A DNA stretch of 12,276 nt from Lachnospiraceae bacterium UBA2860 (GCA_002350625.1 DEFE01000016.1:1-12276), one strand, 5' to 3'. Shown: positions 1-7,520, counted from the stretch's first letter. Notes: a model not told the origin generated them from the letters alone. A program made the numbers and translations.

Positions 1-135
1 TGAAATCGCTCTGCAGACTGCAGTCGGAGCAAGAGGAGCGAGGTGAGGACGTATAGTGGAAGCTGCGTGACTTCACCCCATTATTCAAATAGCATGCATT
101 CTGAATACAGGCAGGCCGCGCAGAATCATCACCCG
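1..135. other. Unassigned region downstream of the fakA terminator
   Basis: This stretch lies beyond the fakA terminator and runs off the left edge of the window. No ORF with a ribosome-binding site starts here. In two of the three plus frames the short open stretch from the left edge ends in a stop by about position 56, so the tail of a convergent plus-strand gene cannot be excluded. An imperfect inverted pair (GGTGA near 41-45 and TCACC near 73-77, with a nested ACG/CGT) could form a weak hairpin. I see no convincing promoter. Confidence 0.3.
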
Positions 136-161
136 CAAAAAAGAAGCCCGCATGGCGGGCT
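136..161 (-). terminator. Rho-independent terminator of the yloU-fakA unit
   Basis: On the minus strand, AGCCCGC and GCGGGCT form a perfect 7-bp stem with a 3-base loop (positions 145-161). It is followed by TCTTTTTT (positions 144-137). It starts 5 bases after the fakA stop codon, so it is the natural 3' end of that transcript. Confidence 0.9.
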
Positions 162-166
162 CCTCA

Positions 167-1846
167 TCACTCTACAGACATAATACAGTAATAGATCGGC
201 TGGCCTCCGTAGTTGGCCTCCACATCGAGATCCGGGAAAGTCTCCGTCACCAGATCCGTGAGCGCCTCCGTCTCATCTCCCGAGAAGTTGTCGCCGTTAT
301 AGATACTGATCAGCTCCGATTCCTCGTCCACGACGGCCTTGAGCGCTTCAAGCGCCACCTCTTTAATATCGGATCCGACCGCGAGAATGCCGTCATCGCC
401 GATCGCCATAATGTCATCCATATGGATCTCGACCCCGTCGATCTTCGTCTCGCGCACCGCATACGTGACCTCCACGGTCTTCACGCGGCTGATCTCTTCG
501 CGCATCGCCTCGAGATTGGCTTCAGGGTCAAGCTCCGCGTTAAACGCAATCATCGCGGTGATGCCCTGCGGCACGGTCTTCGTCGGCACGACGACCACTC
601 GGCAGTCGTTCGTGAGCGACTGCGCCTGATTCGCGGCGAGAATGACATTCTTGTTATTCGGAAGAATGTAGACGGTCTCCGCGTGTGCTTCCTTGATGGC
701 GCTCAGCATGTCGTCCGTGCTCGGATTCATCGTCTGGCCGCCCTTGATCAGCACATCCACGCCGAGTCCGGTAAAGATCTCACTCATGCCGTCGCCGATC
801 GTCACGGCGATAAAGCCGTTCTCCTTGCGCGGGGCCGCTTCCTTCTCTTCCTGTTCCTTCTGTTTCGCGGCCTGCATCTCGGATTCGCGGAACAGCTTCT
901 CCTGGTGCTCGATCCGCATGTTGTCGATCTTCATGCGGCTGAGGCTTCCGTATTCGAGACCCTTCTCGAAGGCCTGCCCGGGATGATTCGTGTGCACGTG
1001 GATCTTGACGATCTCCTCATCGGCGACAAGCACAAGCGAGTCTCCGATCGACGTGAGGAAGGACTTCATCTTCTCCTCTTCCTCTTCAGGGAAGGGCTTT
1101 TCGAGATTGATGATGAACTCCGTGCAGTAGCCGAACTTGATGTCGTCCGTGCTGATTTCCTTGTGGCCGGATACGGCGGCAACGCCTTCCGCCGGCTGCA
1201 TCGACTCAAATGTCAGATCCAGCTCTTTCCCGTTCCAGGCGTCGACAGCGCCGTAGAGAACAGTCATCAGCCCCTCGCCGCCGGAATCGACGACGCCCGC
1301 TTCCTTCAGCACCGGCAGAAGCTCGGGCGTACGATCGAGCGACTCCTGTCCGGCTTTCAGAAGAGCTGCAAAGAACTCGCCCGGGTCCTCCATCTCGTCC
1401 ATAAGCTCCAGGCCCTTTTCCGCGATGGATCTCGCGACGGTCAGGATCGTTCCTTCCTTCGGCTTCATGACGGCTTTGTAAGCCGTGTCGACAGCCCGCT
1501 TTAGGCCGGCCGCAATCACGTGGATATCAAGCTCTTCGTGATCCCTGATCTCCTTCGTAAAACCGCGGCAGAGCTGTGAAAGAATGACGCCCGAGTTTCC
1601 GCGGGCTCCTCTTAAGGAACCGCCCGAGATGGCCTTGGAGAGAAGCTCAATGCCTGCGTCCTCCGGCAGTGCGTTGATCTCCGCCGCGGCAGACATGATC
1701 GTCAGGGTCATATTCGTTCCCGTGTCACCGTCCGGGACCGGAAACACATTGAGCTGATTTATCCATTCCTTCCGGTGCTCAAGATTCTTCGCACCTGTGA
1801 GAAACATGCGCCGAAGCATCGCCGCACTTACTGTTCTCGTCTCCAA
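167..1846 (-). CDS. fakA: Fatty acid kinase subunit FakA (DAK2/DhaL domain, YloV family)
   Basis: FakA is the ATP-binding subunit of the Firmicutes fatty acid kinase. It phosphorylates fatty acids presented by a DegV-fold FakB partner, feeding exogenous fatty acids to the acyl-phosphate route of phospholipid synthesis in the cytoplasm. The N-terminal DhaL kinase domain is clear from NVFPVPDGDTGTNM (residues 33-46), whose aspartates would hold Mg-ATP, and from GARGNSGVILSQL (about 80-92). The middle domain carries FGYCTEF (Cys241) and KIHVHTNHPG (His283, His285), matching from memory the zinc ligands described in S. aureus FakA. A Lys/Glu-rich linker (about 320-345) leads to the C-terminal domain. 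I chose the TTG at 1846 because AGGAGG (1861-1856) lies 9 bases upstream and the product then starts METRTVSAAMLRRMF, like other family members. The GTG at 1864 adds six residues encoded by the ribosome-binding site itself. Length is 559 residues, usual for the family. It lies 19 bases after yloU and is probably cotranscribed with it. No fakB is visible here. Confidence 0.93.
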   Translation of the reverse strand: METRTVSAAMLRRMFLTGAKNLEHRKEWINQLNVFPVPDGDTGTNMTLTIMSAAAEINALPEDAGIELLSKAISGGSLRGARGNSGVILSQLCRGFTKEIRDHEELDIHVIAAGLKRAVDTAYKAVMKPKEGTILTVARSIAEKGLELMDEMEDPGEFFAALLKAGQESLDRTPELLPVLKEAGVVDSGGEGLMTVLYGAVDAWNGKELDLTFESMQPAEGVAAVSGHKEISTDDIKFGYCTEFIINLEKPFPEEEEEKMKSFLTSIGDSLVLVADEEIVKIHVHTNHPGQAFEKGLEYGSLSRMKIDNMRIEHQEKLFRESEMQAAKQKEQEEKEAAPRKENGFIAVTIGDGMSEIFTGLGVDVLIKGGQTMNPSTDDMLSAIKEAHAETVYILPNNKNVILAANQAQSLTNDCRVVVVPTKTVPQGITAMIAFNAELDPEANLEAMREEISRVKTVEVTYAVRETKIDGVEIHMDDIMAIGDDGILAVGSDIKEVALEALKAVVDEESELISIYNGDNFSGDETEALTDLVTETFPDLDVEANYGGQPIYYCIMSVE

Positions 1847-1865
1847 AATGCTCTCCCTCCTCACA

Positions 1866-2225
1866 TCAATCGATCACACGGATGCCTTCTACGACGACAT
1901 CGATCTTGTCCGTCTCAAAGCCGGTGAACTGCTCGACTTTGTAGCGGACTGCCTCTGCGAGATTCTCCGATACCGTCAGAATGCTGACACCGTATGCAAC
2001 GATGCAGTGAATAGTCAGTGCAATCCTGTTCTCGTCCGTGATTTTTACATTAATCCCGTACTTCAGGCTGTCCTTCTTCAGTATGTGGAACAATCCGTCC
2101 TTCATGCTGTAAGCCGACATGCCGACAATCCCGAAACAGCCTACAGCCACACTGCCGGCGTAAGTGGCGATCACATCCGTATCGACAAGGATTTCACCGT
2201 ATTCAGAGCTTATAATTCCTTTCAT
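1866..2225 (-). CDS. yloU: Asp23/Gls24 family envelope-stress protein (YloU-like)
   Basis: This 119-residue protein belongs to the Asp23/Gls24 family (DUF322). Members are small cytoplasmic or membrane-associated proteins linked to envelope stress in Gram-positive bacteria, and their biochemical role is poorly defined. The family pattern is visible: an N-terminal GEILVDTDVIATYAG segment, a VGCFGIVGMS motif around residues 28-37, and alternating beta strands (YGINVKITDENRIALTIHCIVAYG) ending in DKIDVVVEGIRV. There is no signal peptide or membrane segment. AAGGAGGG (2241-2234) lies 8 bases before the ATG. It immediately precedes fakA, and the yloU-yloV pairing is widely conserved in Firmicutes, which supports both assignments. 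A candidate promoter lies just upstream. Confidence 0.9.
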   Translation of the reverse strand: MKGIISSEYGEILVDTDVIATYAGSVAVGCFGIVGMSAYSMKDGLFHILKKDSLKYGINVKITDENRIALTIHCIVAYGVSILTVSENLAEAVRYKVEQFTGFETDKIDVVVEGIRVID

Positions 2226-2257
2226 GGCAGAAGCCCTCCTTGCCTCGATTCACGAAA

Positions 2258-2285
2258 ATGGTACCATATTTACAGATAATTGAAA
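2258..2285 (-). promoter_or_regulatory. Candidate sigma-A promoter for yloU-fakA
   Basis: On the minus strand TTTCAA (2285-2280) and an extended -10, TG-G-TACCAT (-10 hexamer 2263-2258), are separated by 16 bases. The -35 is weak (3 of 6 to consensus) and the -10 is 4 of 6 with the TG extension. Position supports it: it sits between the rpmB terminator and the yloU ribosome-binding site. Expected start is near 2251. Confidence 0.5.
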
Positions 2286-2290
2286 AGAAT

Positions 2291-2315
2291 AAAAAAGCCG
2301 CGCAATCGGCGCGGC
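2291..2315 (-). terminator. Rho-independent terminator of rpmB
   Basis: On the minus strand GCCGCGC and GCGCGGC form a perfect 7-bp GC-only stem with a 5-base loop (2315-2297). Six T residues (2296-2291) follow directly, then another T-rich run. It separates the rpmB transcript from the yloU-fakA unit. Confidence 0.92.
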
Positions 2316-2345
2316 GGTCTTTCCTACTTCCTCATAAGAAGCCGG

Positions 2346-2531
2346 TCAGGCTCTGTCAACCTTACCGGACTTAAGGCACTGCGCACAAACATACGCGTGC
2401 TGCGGAGTTCCATTGACTTTGATCCGGACTCTCCTGATATTGGATTTCCACATCTTGTTGGATCTTCTATGAGAATGGCTCACATTATTACCAAAATGTG
2501 CACCTTTTCCGCAGACTGAACAAACTGCCAT
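2346..2531 (-). CDS. rpmB: Large ribosomal subunit protein bL28
   Basis: This is bL28, a small basic protein of the 50S subunit that binds 23S rRNA. The 61-residue product starts MAVCSVCGKGAHFGNNVSHSH and continues with the conserved RRSNKMWKSNIRRVRI core. Two CxxC pairs (Cys4/Cys7 and Cys49/Cys52) mark the zinc-binding form of the protein. AAGGAGGTG precedes the ATG with normal spacing. It has its own promoter upstream and a strong terminator downstream, so it can be made at ribosomal-protein levels independently of gerW and yloU. Confidence 0.97.
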   Translation of the reverse strand: MAVCSVCGKGAHFGNNVSHSHRRSNKMWKSNIRRVRIKVNGTPQHAYVCAQCLKSGKVDRA

Positions 2532-2585
2532 CGGTAAACACCTCCTTGCAACTCAAATATGCCCTGCGCGGGCCCGAACGAAGAT

Positions 2586-2614
2586 ATTCTATCAGATAGA
2601 AGCGCCGGACGCAA
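2586..2614 (-). promoter_or_regulatory. Sigma-A promoter for rpmB
   Basis: On the minus strand TTGCGT (2614-2609) and TAGAAT (2591-2586) are separated by exactly 17 bases. A TGA immediately before the -10 gives an extended -10. Expected start is near 2579, leaving a leader of about 48 bases. The promoter begins 8 bases after the gerW stop, with no clear gerW terminator between them, so some gerW read-through into rpmB is likely. Confidence 0.8.
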
Positions 2615-2621
2615 GCATTTT

Positions 2622-3002
2622 TTATTCTTCTTTTGCCGCTTCCCCTGCGCTCTCGCCGTTGTCCTTGCCGCCCGTAAACTTATTGACCATATCGGGGACC
2701 ATGTCGAGAATCTTCGCGAGACCGTCCTGGCTCTTGACGCTCACGAGCTTCGTCGTGCCATTTGAGATGACGAGCACAGCGCTCGGGCTCATCTTTCCGC
2801 CGATGCCGCCGCCGGCATTCTGTGCGTCCTTCGCCCCCTGATTGGCCCCCGCCCCGACGCCGAAGGTGACGTCCATGAGCGGAAGGATAACAGTGTCGCC
2901 GACCCGGATCGCCTCGCCGACCACGGTCTTGGAGGACATGAAGCTTTCCATGCCGCCAAACAGCGTATCCACAGTGTTTTTGAAATCGGAATAATCAGCC
3001 AT
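2622..3002 (-). CDS. gerW: GerW family spore protein (YtfJ-like)
   Basis: This 126-residue protein belongs to the GerW/YtfJ family. In Bacillus the homologue is a forespore protein needed for normal spore germination. The core is typical: an N-terminal helix (VDTLFGGMESFMSSKTVVGEAI), the beta-rich IRVGDTVILPLMDVTFGVGAGA segment, a Gly-rich GGGIGGKMSPSAVLVI loop and the VKSQDGLAKILDMVPDMVNKF helix. The tail (GGKDNGESAGEAAKEE) is short and charged. There is no signal peptide, membrane segment or catalytic motif. AAGGAGG follows the DUF2953 stop directly and lies 7 bases before the ATG; the gap between the genes is 12 bases. The DUF2953-gerW pair matches ytfI-ytfJ in Bacillus, so the organism is probably a spore former. 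I saw no convincing sigma-G promoter just upstream, so expression may come from the upstream operon or an internal promoter. Confidence 0.93.
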   Translation of the reverse strand: MADYSDFKNTVDTLFGGMESFMSSKTVVGEAIRVGDTVILPLMDVTFGVGAGANQGAKDAQNAGGGIGGKMSPSAVLVISNGTTKLVSVKSQDGLAKILDMVPDMVNKFTGGKDNGESAGEAAKEE

Positions 3003-3014
3003 CGGAATGCCTCC

Positions 3015-4169
3015 TTACTCTTTATGTCTGACAGTGCGCCACACGAATCTCACGTCGCGGCTTGCAATTACAAAAAGTGCCTGTATCAAAACGTATCCTA
3101 AGAAAATTCTTCCCGCCGCCTGTACGTCCCCGCTGATCACAGGCTCCTCAAAGCTCGGATATAAGCGGAGTTTTCCGGCGTGCAGCGGATACAGGGCTGA
3201 AGCCCCGGCCATCACCTCTCCCGTCATGGCCGGATCACTGAAGCCGAACCGGAGGTCACCGGACAGCTGCCGCGGCTTTATATGGCGGAGCAGGCGGAAT
3301 ACTCTTTTCTTAATCACGCGCAGGGCGCGCTGCGTCCTTATGTCCGTCAGGAAGCCAACGATCCCGCTTATTGTAGCACAGATTTCCTGTATTTTGGACA
3401 CCATTTTAAACACGGCGTCAACAATCGAGGACGGCAGCATGAGCGCGCGCCATAGGATCCTTCCAAGAGAAGAGACAAGAAATGCCGCGATCTCCGCGAT
3501 GCGCCTCGCGGTCGAGATGAGCGCCCGCTTCGCCCTGAGCGCGTACCCCATGCGCTGAATGGCTCTAAGGCGCCTTTTCTCCTCTCTGTCCTTTGCCGCG
3601 CGGATCGCTTCTTTTTGTGCCGCGATCTCCGCCTTCTCCTGTTCTTTGCGGGCCGCTTCTTCGGCGGCAAGCCGCGCTTTTTCCTGTGCGCGGGCTTCCT
3701 TCTTTAAGCGGGCCTCCTCCTTCATCTGCCGATAGCGCTCGGGATCCTTCGCCTTGATGACATCCAGCTGCTTCTTTTTCTGCACTTTCAGCTTGGCGAT
3801 CTGTCTCTCCGCGCGCTTTCTTCTGAGAACAGCCGGCGAGATCCCGCAGATCCGTATGTCAATCTTTACGGTCTCCGCCTGAGCCACTGTCTTCGCGCCG
3901 GGCGCCGCATGCGCATCGCTTGCGCTCTCCGCGCCCTGTGCGCCCTCCGCCCCGTCCCCGAAGGTTTTGTGCACGTGGGCGTCCGCCATAAGAAACTTCA
4001 GCAGCCAGGAGACGCCCACATCCGCGTCGATCAGGCCTTTCTCCCCGGAAAAATCCACGCGGTAGCGGACCGGAACGAGCAGGATCAGCGCAAGAAGCAC
4101 CAGGATGATGCATAAGATCACCAGGAGAATCCGCCCTATGATGCTGAGTATGAAAAGAATGGTGCTCAT
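3015..4169 (-). CDS. DUF2953 membrane protein with coiled-coil insertion (YtfI-like)
   Basis: This 384-residue protein belongs to the DUF2953 (YtfI) family, whose function is unknown. A long N-terminal membrane helix (about residues 4-33) is followed by VPVRYRVDFSGEKG and a tryptophan-containing strand (GVSWLLKFL). The C-terminal part has the family signature: LLRHIKPRQLSGDLRFGFSDPAMTGEVMAGASALYP (about 293-328), then the RLYPSFEEPVISGDVQAAGRI segment and a last hydrophobic helix (about 354-369). Between them lie an Ala/Gly-rich linker (72-100) and a Lys/Glu/Arg/Ala-rich coiled coil (about 115-205). From memory this makes it much longer than Bacillus YtfI. The start codon overlaps the stop of the preceding gene by 4 bases (ATGA), suggesting translational coupling, and gerW follows after 12 bases. 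That position is the best hint of a spore-related role, which is inference. Confidence 0.85.
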   Translation of the reverse strand: MSTILFILSIIGRILLVILCIILVLLALILLVPVRYRVDFSGEKGLIDADVGVSWLLKFLMADAHVHKTFGDGAEGAQGAESASDAHAAPGAKTVAQAETVKIDIRICGISPAVLRRKRAERQIAKLKVQKKKQLDVIKAKDPERYRQMKEEARLKKEARAQEKARLAAEEAARKEQEKAEIAAQKEAIRAAKDREEKRRLRAIQRMGYALRAKRALISTARRIAEIAAFLVSSLGRILWRALMLPSSIVDAVFKMVSKIQEICATISGIVGFLTDIRTQRALRVIKKRVFRLLRHIKPRQLSGDLRFGFSDPAMTGEVMAGASALYPLHAGKLRLYPSFEEPVISGDVQAAGRIFLGYVLIQALFVIASRDVRFVWRTVRHKE

Positions 4170-4510
4170 TTACAGTCCTTTTCCGTCTTCGTGTTCAGGA
4201 GGTAAGCGCGCAGGTCCGTGCCGCCGGTTTCCCGCAGACAGTCGTCCGTGATGCGGACGATCAGATCCATCGCCTCAGCCCTTGTCACGGAGAGGCCGAT
4301 CAGCGGCGGGAGCTTCTCAAGCAGGATCTTCTGCTTCAGATAGCCGGATGCGATCACGTCAATGTGATCCGTGCCGTTTTCCGCGAGTGTGAGCGCGAAA
4401 TAACCTATCTCCGCGCGCCCCTTTCGCAGCGCCTTGATGATCTTCCTGCTTTCCCCTTTTACGGATTCGCTCAGATAGAGCGGCTCAAGTATACGAAGCA
4501 TAGTCCTCAT
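4166..4510 (-). CDS. Conserved-looking small protein of unknown function (114 aa)
   Basis: I do not recognise this family. The product is a compact, soluble-looking mixed alpha/beta protein with no signal peptide, membrane segment or obvious catalytic motif. It begins with LRILEPLYLSESVKGESRKIIKALRKGR, has a strand-like core (IGYFALTLAENGTDHIDVIASGYL) and ends in a predicted helix (RAEAMDLIVRITDDCLRE). It is probably real because its ATG overlaps the PBP stop by 4 bases (ATGA) and its own stop overlaps the DUF2953 ATG in the same way, so translation is likely coupled on both sides. GGAG in the PBP tail is only 2 bases from the ATG at 4510 but 10 bases from a second in-frame ATG at 4501, so the 111-residue form may be the true one. 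A role with the wall-synthesis pair or with DUF2953 is only inference from context. Confidence 0.75.
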   Translation of the reverse strand: MRTMLRILEPLYLSESVKGESRKIIKALRKGRAEIGYFALTLAENGTDHIDVIASGYLKQKILLEKLPPLIGLSVTRAEAMDLIVRITDDCLRETGGTDLRAYLLNTKTEKDCK

Positions 4511-6189
4511 TCTCCATAATACGACCTGAAGATCGCAGATGCAATCGGAACTGCAGTCGTGCTGCCTGCGCCCCCGTCTTCGGCGATCACGGCGATCGCC
4601 AGATCCGGGTCGTCAGGATTCGTAAAGCCGACGAACCACGAGTGCGTGCCGATGGAACCGTCGGATTTCGTGTACTCCGCGGAGCCGGTTTTTCCGGCGA
4701 CGCCATAGGATCTCCACGCCAGTTCATTCGCAGAGCCCTCTTCCACCACGGCGCGCATCAGCTCCGTGAGCGCCCCGGCTTCATTTTCGGAGAAAAGCCT
4801 CCGATAAGCGGCGGGCTTCTTCGTGCTGATCACCCGGCCGCCGGCATTTTCGATGTGATCGATCAGATACGGCTTCATGAGCACGCCGTCATTGGCGATC
4901 GCCGAGACAAGCAGCGCCATGTGGAAGGGCGTGACCAGCGTCTTTCCCTGGCCGAAGGCCGTCTGGACAAGCTCCGTATCCGGCGAAGAGGTGCTGAGCG
5001 ACCAGCGGCTCTTCGACGAATACAGTTCGGTCGGCATCTGCTCGCCGAACATGAGGCTGTCCGCCACGGCCGTGAGGCGCTGCGCGCCGAGCATGAGGCC
5101 GATCTCGGAGAAGGCCGTGTTGCAGCTGTGCGCGAACGCATCCTTCAGCGTCTCCTCCCCGTGTACGGCGCCTTTATAGCAGTGCACCGTCAGATCGTCG
5201 ATGGTGAGCTCCCCGGTGCAGTCGTAATGAAAGCCCTCAAAGCTCCCGTAGCGCCTGTAATAGGCCAGCGCCGTGGCGATCTTAAAGGTCGACCCGGGCG
5301 GGTACAAGCCCTGCGTGGCGCGGTTGACAAGCTGCGAGTTCGACGGATCCGCGACCATGTCGTCCCAGACATAAGCCAGCGTGTTGGGATCAAAGTTCGG
5401 CCGTGAAACCATCGCCAGGATGCGGCCGGTCTTCGGATCGAGGATGACCACGGCCCCTCTGTAATCGCCGAGCGCATAGTACGCGGCGTCCATGAGGCCT
5501 GCGTTCAGCGTCGTCACGACCGTGTCTCCCGGGCTCTTCTTCTGCCTGAATTCGCCGATGACCTGGTCGATGAGGTTGGTGTGCGAGGTCAGCAGCTCAT
5601 AATTGGCGATGGACTCGATCCCGCTCTTCCCGTGCGTCGTGTAGCCGATGACGTGCGCGTATTCGTTGGCGTAGGGATAGACACGCGTCTCATTGCCCTC
5701 GTCGTCCGTCTCCGTCCTGGCGAGCGTCATGCCGTCATACGACATGATCTTTCCTCTCGTGATGTGCTCCGCCTGCGCGTTCTGACGGCGGTTATAGGGG
5801 CTGTTTAAAATGTTGTCCTTAAGCTTAACGTGGAAGTAGATCAGGTGTCCGATCAGCATAAGGAACAGGATGCCGAAGGCTATGGAGATAAAGAGGTAAG
5901 GGCCGTTCTTTTTCCGTTTCCTTCCCGCGGGTTCTTTTGCATCCCCGTCCGGCTCTTCGAGGAGGTCTTCGTCGATCAGGAGCAGGTCGTCCTCCTCGTC
6001 ATAGCCCTCCTCATCATAGGCCTCCTCGTCGAAAATGGCGGAGCCGATGCCTTCATCCGTGAGCCCCGGAAAGAGCTGCGGGCCTTCTTCCTTCTCCGGA
6101 AGCCCCGTTTCTTCCTCTCTCATGATCCGGCGGATGTCCTCCCCCAGCTCCCTTTCCATATCCGATCGAGAAATCTTTCTTCTTCTCAA
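4507..6189 (-). CDS. Class B penicillin-binding protein (PbpA/SpoVD-like transpeptidase)
   Basis: This is a monofunctional DD-transpeptidase that cross-links peptidoglycan outside the membrane. One membrane helix (about residues 98-118) anchors it. A short pedestal follows (RGKIMSYDGMTLA near 145-157; FAHVIGYT-type EYAHVIGYTTHGKSGIE near 177-192). The transpeptidase domain has all three motifs: S300-T-F-K303 in YPPGSTFK, S355-C-N357, and K500-T-G502 in VAGKTGSAEY. So it should be active and penicillin-sensitive. No PASTA domains are present. Unusually, about 97 cytoplasmic residues precede the membrane helix, including an Asp/Glu-rich stretch (51-85) and then a basic RKRKK stop. The start is TTG at 6189, overlapping the SEDS gene stop (TTGA); GGAGG lies 10 bases upstream. 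The adjacent SEDS gene is the expected partner. Which process it serves (division, elongation or spore cortex) cannot be decided from sequence. Confidence 0.93.
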   Translation of the reverse strand: MRRRKISRSDMERELGEDIRRIMREEETGLPEKEEGPQLFPGLTDEGIGSAIFDEEAYDEEGYDEEDDLLLIDEDLLEEPDGDAKEPAGRKRKKNGPYLFISIAFGILFLMLIGHLIYFHVKLKDNILNSPYNRRQNAQAEHITRGKIMSYDGMTLARTETDDEGNETRVYPYANEYAHVIGYTTHGKSGIESIANYELLTSHTNLIDQVIGEFRQKKSPGDTVVTTLNAGLMDAAYYALGDYRGAVVILDPKTGRILAMVSRPNFDPNTLAYVWDDMVADPSNSQLVNRATQGLYPPGSTFKIATALAYYRRYGSFEGFHYDCTGELTIDDLTVHCYKGAVHGEETLKDAFAHSCNTAFSEIGLMLGAQRLTAVADSLMFGEQMPTELYSSKSRWSLSTSSPDTELVQTAFGQGKTLVTPFHMALLVSAIANDGVLMKPYLIDHIENAGGRVISTKKPAAYRRLFSENEAGALTELMRAVVEEGSANELAWRSYGVAGKTGSAEYTKSDGSIGTHSWFVGFTNPDDPDLAIAVIAEDGGAGSTTAVPIASAIFRSYYGE

Positions 6190-7517
6190 GAATCCGCTTC
6201 CTCCATTACCTCCATGCGCGCCTCGTCTACGCGAAGGACATAGAGGCCCTGAATGATCGCGAGCATCGCGATGGTGCTGATCACGGAGCTGCCTCCGTAG
6301 CTCACGAGCGGCAGCGTGATGCCGGTCATCGGAATGAACTTCGTGACGCCGCCCACCGTAAGAAACACCTGTGTCGCATATTCCGTCCCGAGGCCGATCG
6401 CGACGAGGCGGTAGAAAGGATTGCTGAGCTCCATGGAGATCGTCACGATGAGGAGATACATGCTCATGGAAACGAGCAGAACCGCGATCGCGTAGATCGC
6501 GCCGAACTCTTCACAGATCGCGGCGAAGATGAAATCCTTCGTCGCCACGGGAATCGAATTCGGCTTTCCCAGATAATAGCCGGTGCCGAACCAGCCGCCC
6601 GCGCCGATCGCGAACAGGGCCTGTGCGATCTGGTATCCCGACGTGTCATAGACGGAAAAGGGATCGAGGAAAGCCGTCACCCTCTGGCGCACGTGGCCGA
6701 ACAGGTGATACGCCCCGACGGAGGCGGCAGCGCCCGCAACGAGGCCGGCCGCCGGATAGAGGGCCCTCCCGGTCGCGACATAGACCATGACGATGGCGGC
6801 GATAAAAAACACAAGCGCCGTCCCCAGATCGGTCGACAGCACGAGGAGAAGGACGTGCACTGCGGCAATCACCGCCGTCACGGCCACCGACCGGAAGGAT
6901 CTGTCCTTCGACAGCTTGGCCGCCATGAAGAAAACAAGGGTCAGCTTGACGATCTCGGAAAACTGGATCGTGATGCCCATCACCGAGATGGAAAGCTTTG
7001 CGCCGCCGCTCATTCTCGCGAGCAAGAATACGCCGAGCAGCGCCAGGATGCCGACTGCGGCGTAGAGCCAGGTGAGGCGCGGCAGAAAGCGCGCCTTTCT
7101 GATGATCACCGGGATGAGGAAGGCGACGACCGTGCCCGCCGCGGCGATGACGAACTGCTTGAGGGCCTCGGAGCTGTCCATTCTGATGATCATGATAAAT
7201 CCCACGAGCAGAAGGAACAGCATGTTGTTGACGAGCAGCATCGAGGCGCGCGGATAGATCAGCCGGTAGGCGACGAGCGTAATGCCGATATACAGGAAAA
7301 TGCCGGCGAGGAGAAACGCGTTCAAAATGCTGAAATCGTTGATCAGAATAAGCACCGCCGCGAGAAACAGCATCAGATATAAGATCCGGATCTGTCTCCC
7401 GATCAGTCTTTTTTTCTTCTCTTCTTTTTTCCTCAGCAGATAGGTGTAGTCCATCAGCGCGAAGAGGAATACAAAGAGAATAAAGAGAAATCTGGCTATC
7501 TGTGTGAGCAGATACAT
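6186..7517 (-). CDS. SEDS family peptidoglycan glycosyltransferase (FtsW/RodA/SpoVE)
   Basis: SEDS proteins polymerise lipid II into glycan strands in the membrane, working with a class B PBP. The 443-residue product is very hydrophobic, with about ten or more membrane helices. Family landmarks are LSTDLGTALVFF (228-238), SGYQIAQALFAIGAGGWFGTGYYLG (293-317), ATKDFIFAAICEEFG (325-339), and the C-terminal GGVTKFIPMTGITLPLVSYGGSS (389-411). Asp328 sits where the catalytic Asp of RodA and FtsW lies. The N-terminus, with helices before and after a basic RKKEEKKKRLIGRQIR loop (29-44), adds to the usual core. The ATG lies 3 bases after the U32 stop, with GGGGAG in the end of the U32 gene 11 bases away. 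The PBP gene overlaps the other end by 4 bases, so the two are probably made in step. FtsW, RodA or SpoVE identity cannot be separated by eye. Confidence 0.93.
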   Translation of the reverse strand: MYLLTQIARFLFILFVFLFALMDYTYLLRKKEEKKKRLIGRQIRILYLMLFLAAVLILINDFSILNAFLLAGIFLYIGITLVAYRLIYPRASMLLVNNMLFLLLVGFIMIIRMDSSEALKQFVIAAAGTVVAFLIPVIIRKARFLPRLTWLYAAVGILALLGVFLLARMSGGAKLSISVMGITIQFSEIVKLTLVFFMAAKLSKDRSFRSVAVTAVIAAVHVLLLVLSTDLGTALVFFIAAIVMVYVATGRALYPAAGLVAGAAASVGAYHLFGHVRQRVTAFLDPFSVYDTSGYQIAQALFAIGAGGWFGTGYYLGKPNSIPVATKDFIFAAICEEFGAIYAIAVLLVSMSMYLLIVTISMELSNPFYRLVAIGLGTEYATQVFLTVGGVTKFIPMTGITLPLVSYGGSSVISTIAMLAIIQGLYVLRVDEARMEVMEEADS

Positions 7518-7520
7518 CGC

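Noticed and set aside
152..1504. 450-codon plus-strand ORF opposite fakA
   Set aside because: It is antisense to a gene with clear family motifs, has no ribosome-binding site, and its His/Arg/Leu/Asp-rich translation is typical of the shadow of a GC-rich gene.
3003..3060. Sigma-G-like promoter before gerW (CATAAAG near the end of the DUF2953 gene)
   Set aside because: The matching -35 region is poor and the start would fall inside the ribosome-binding site.
4642..5406. 254-codon plus-strand ORF opposite the PBP gene
   Set aside because: Antisense to the transpeptidase domain with all its active-site motifs; Arg/His-rich composition indicates a shadow frame.
6693..7382. 229-codon plus-strand ORF opposite the SEDS gene
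   Set aside because: The product is an Asp/His/Arg/Glu-rich reverse reading of membrane-helix codons. No family resemblance and no start signal.
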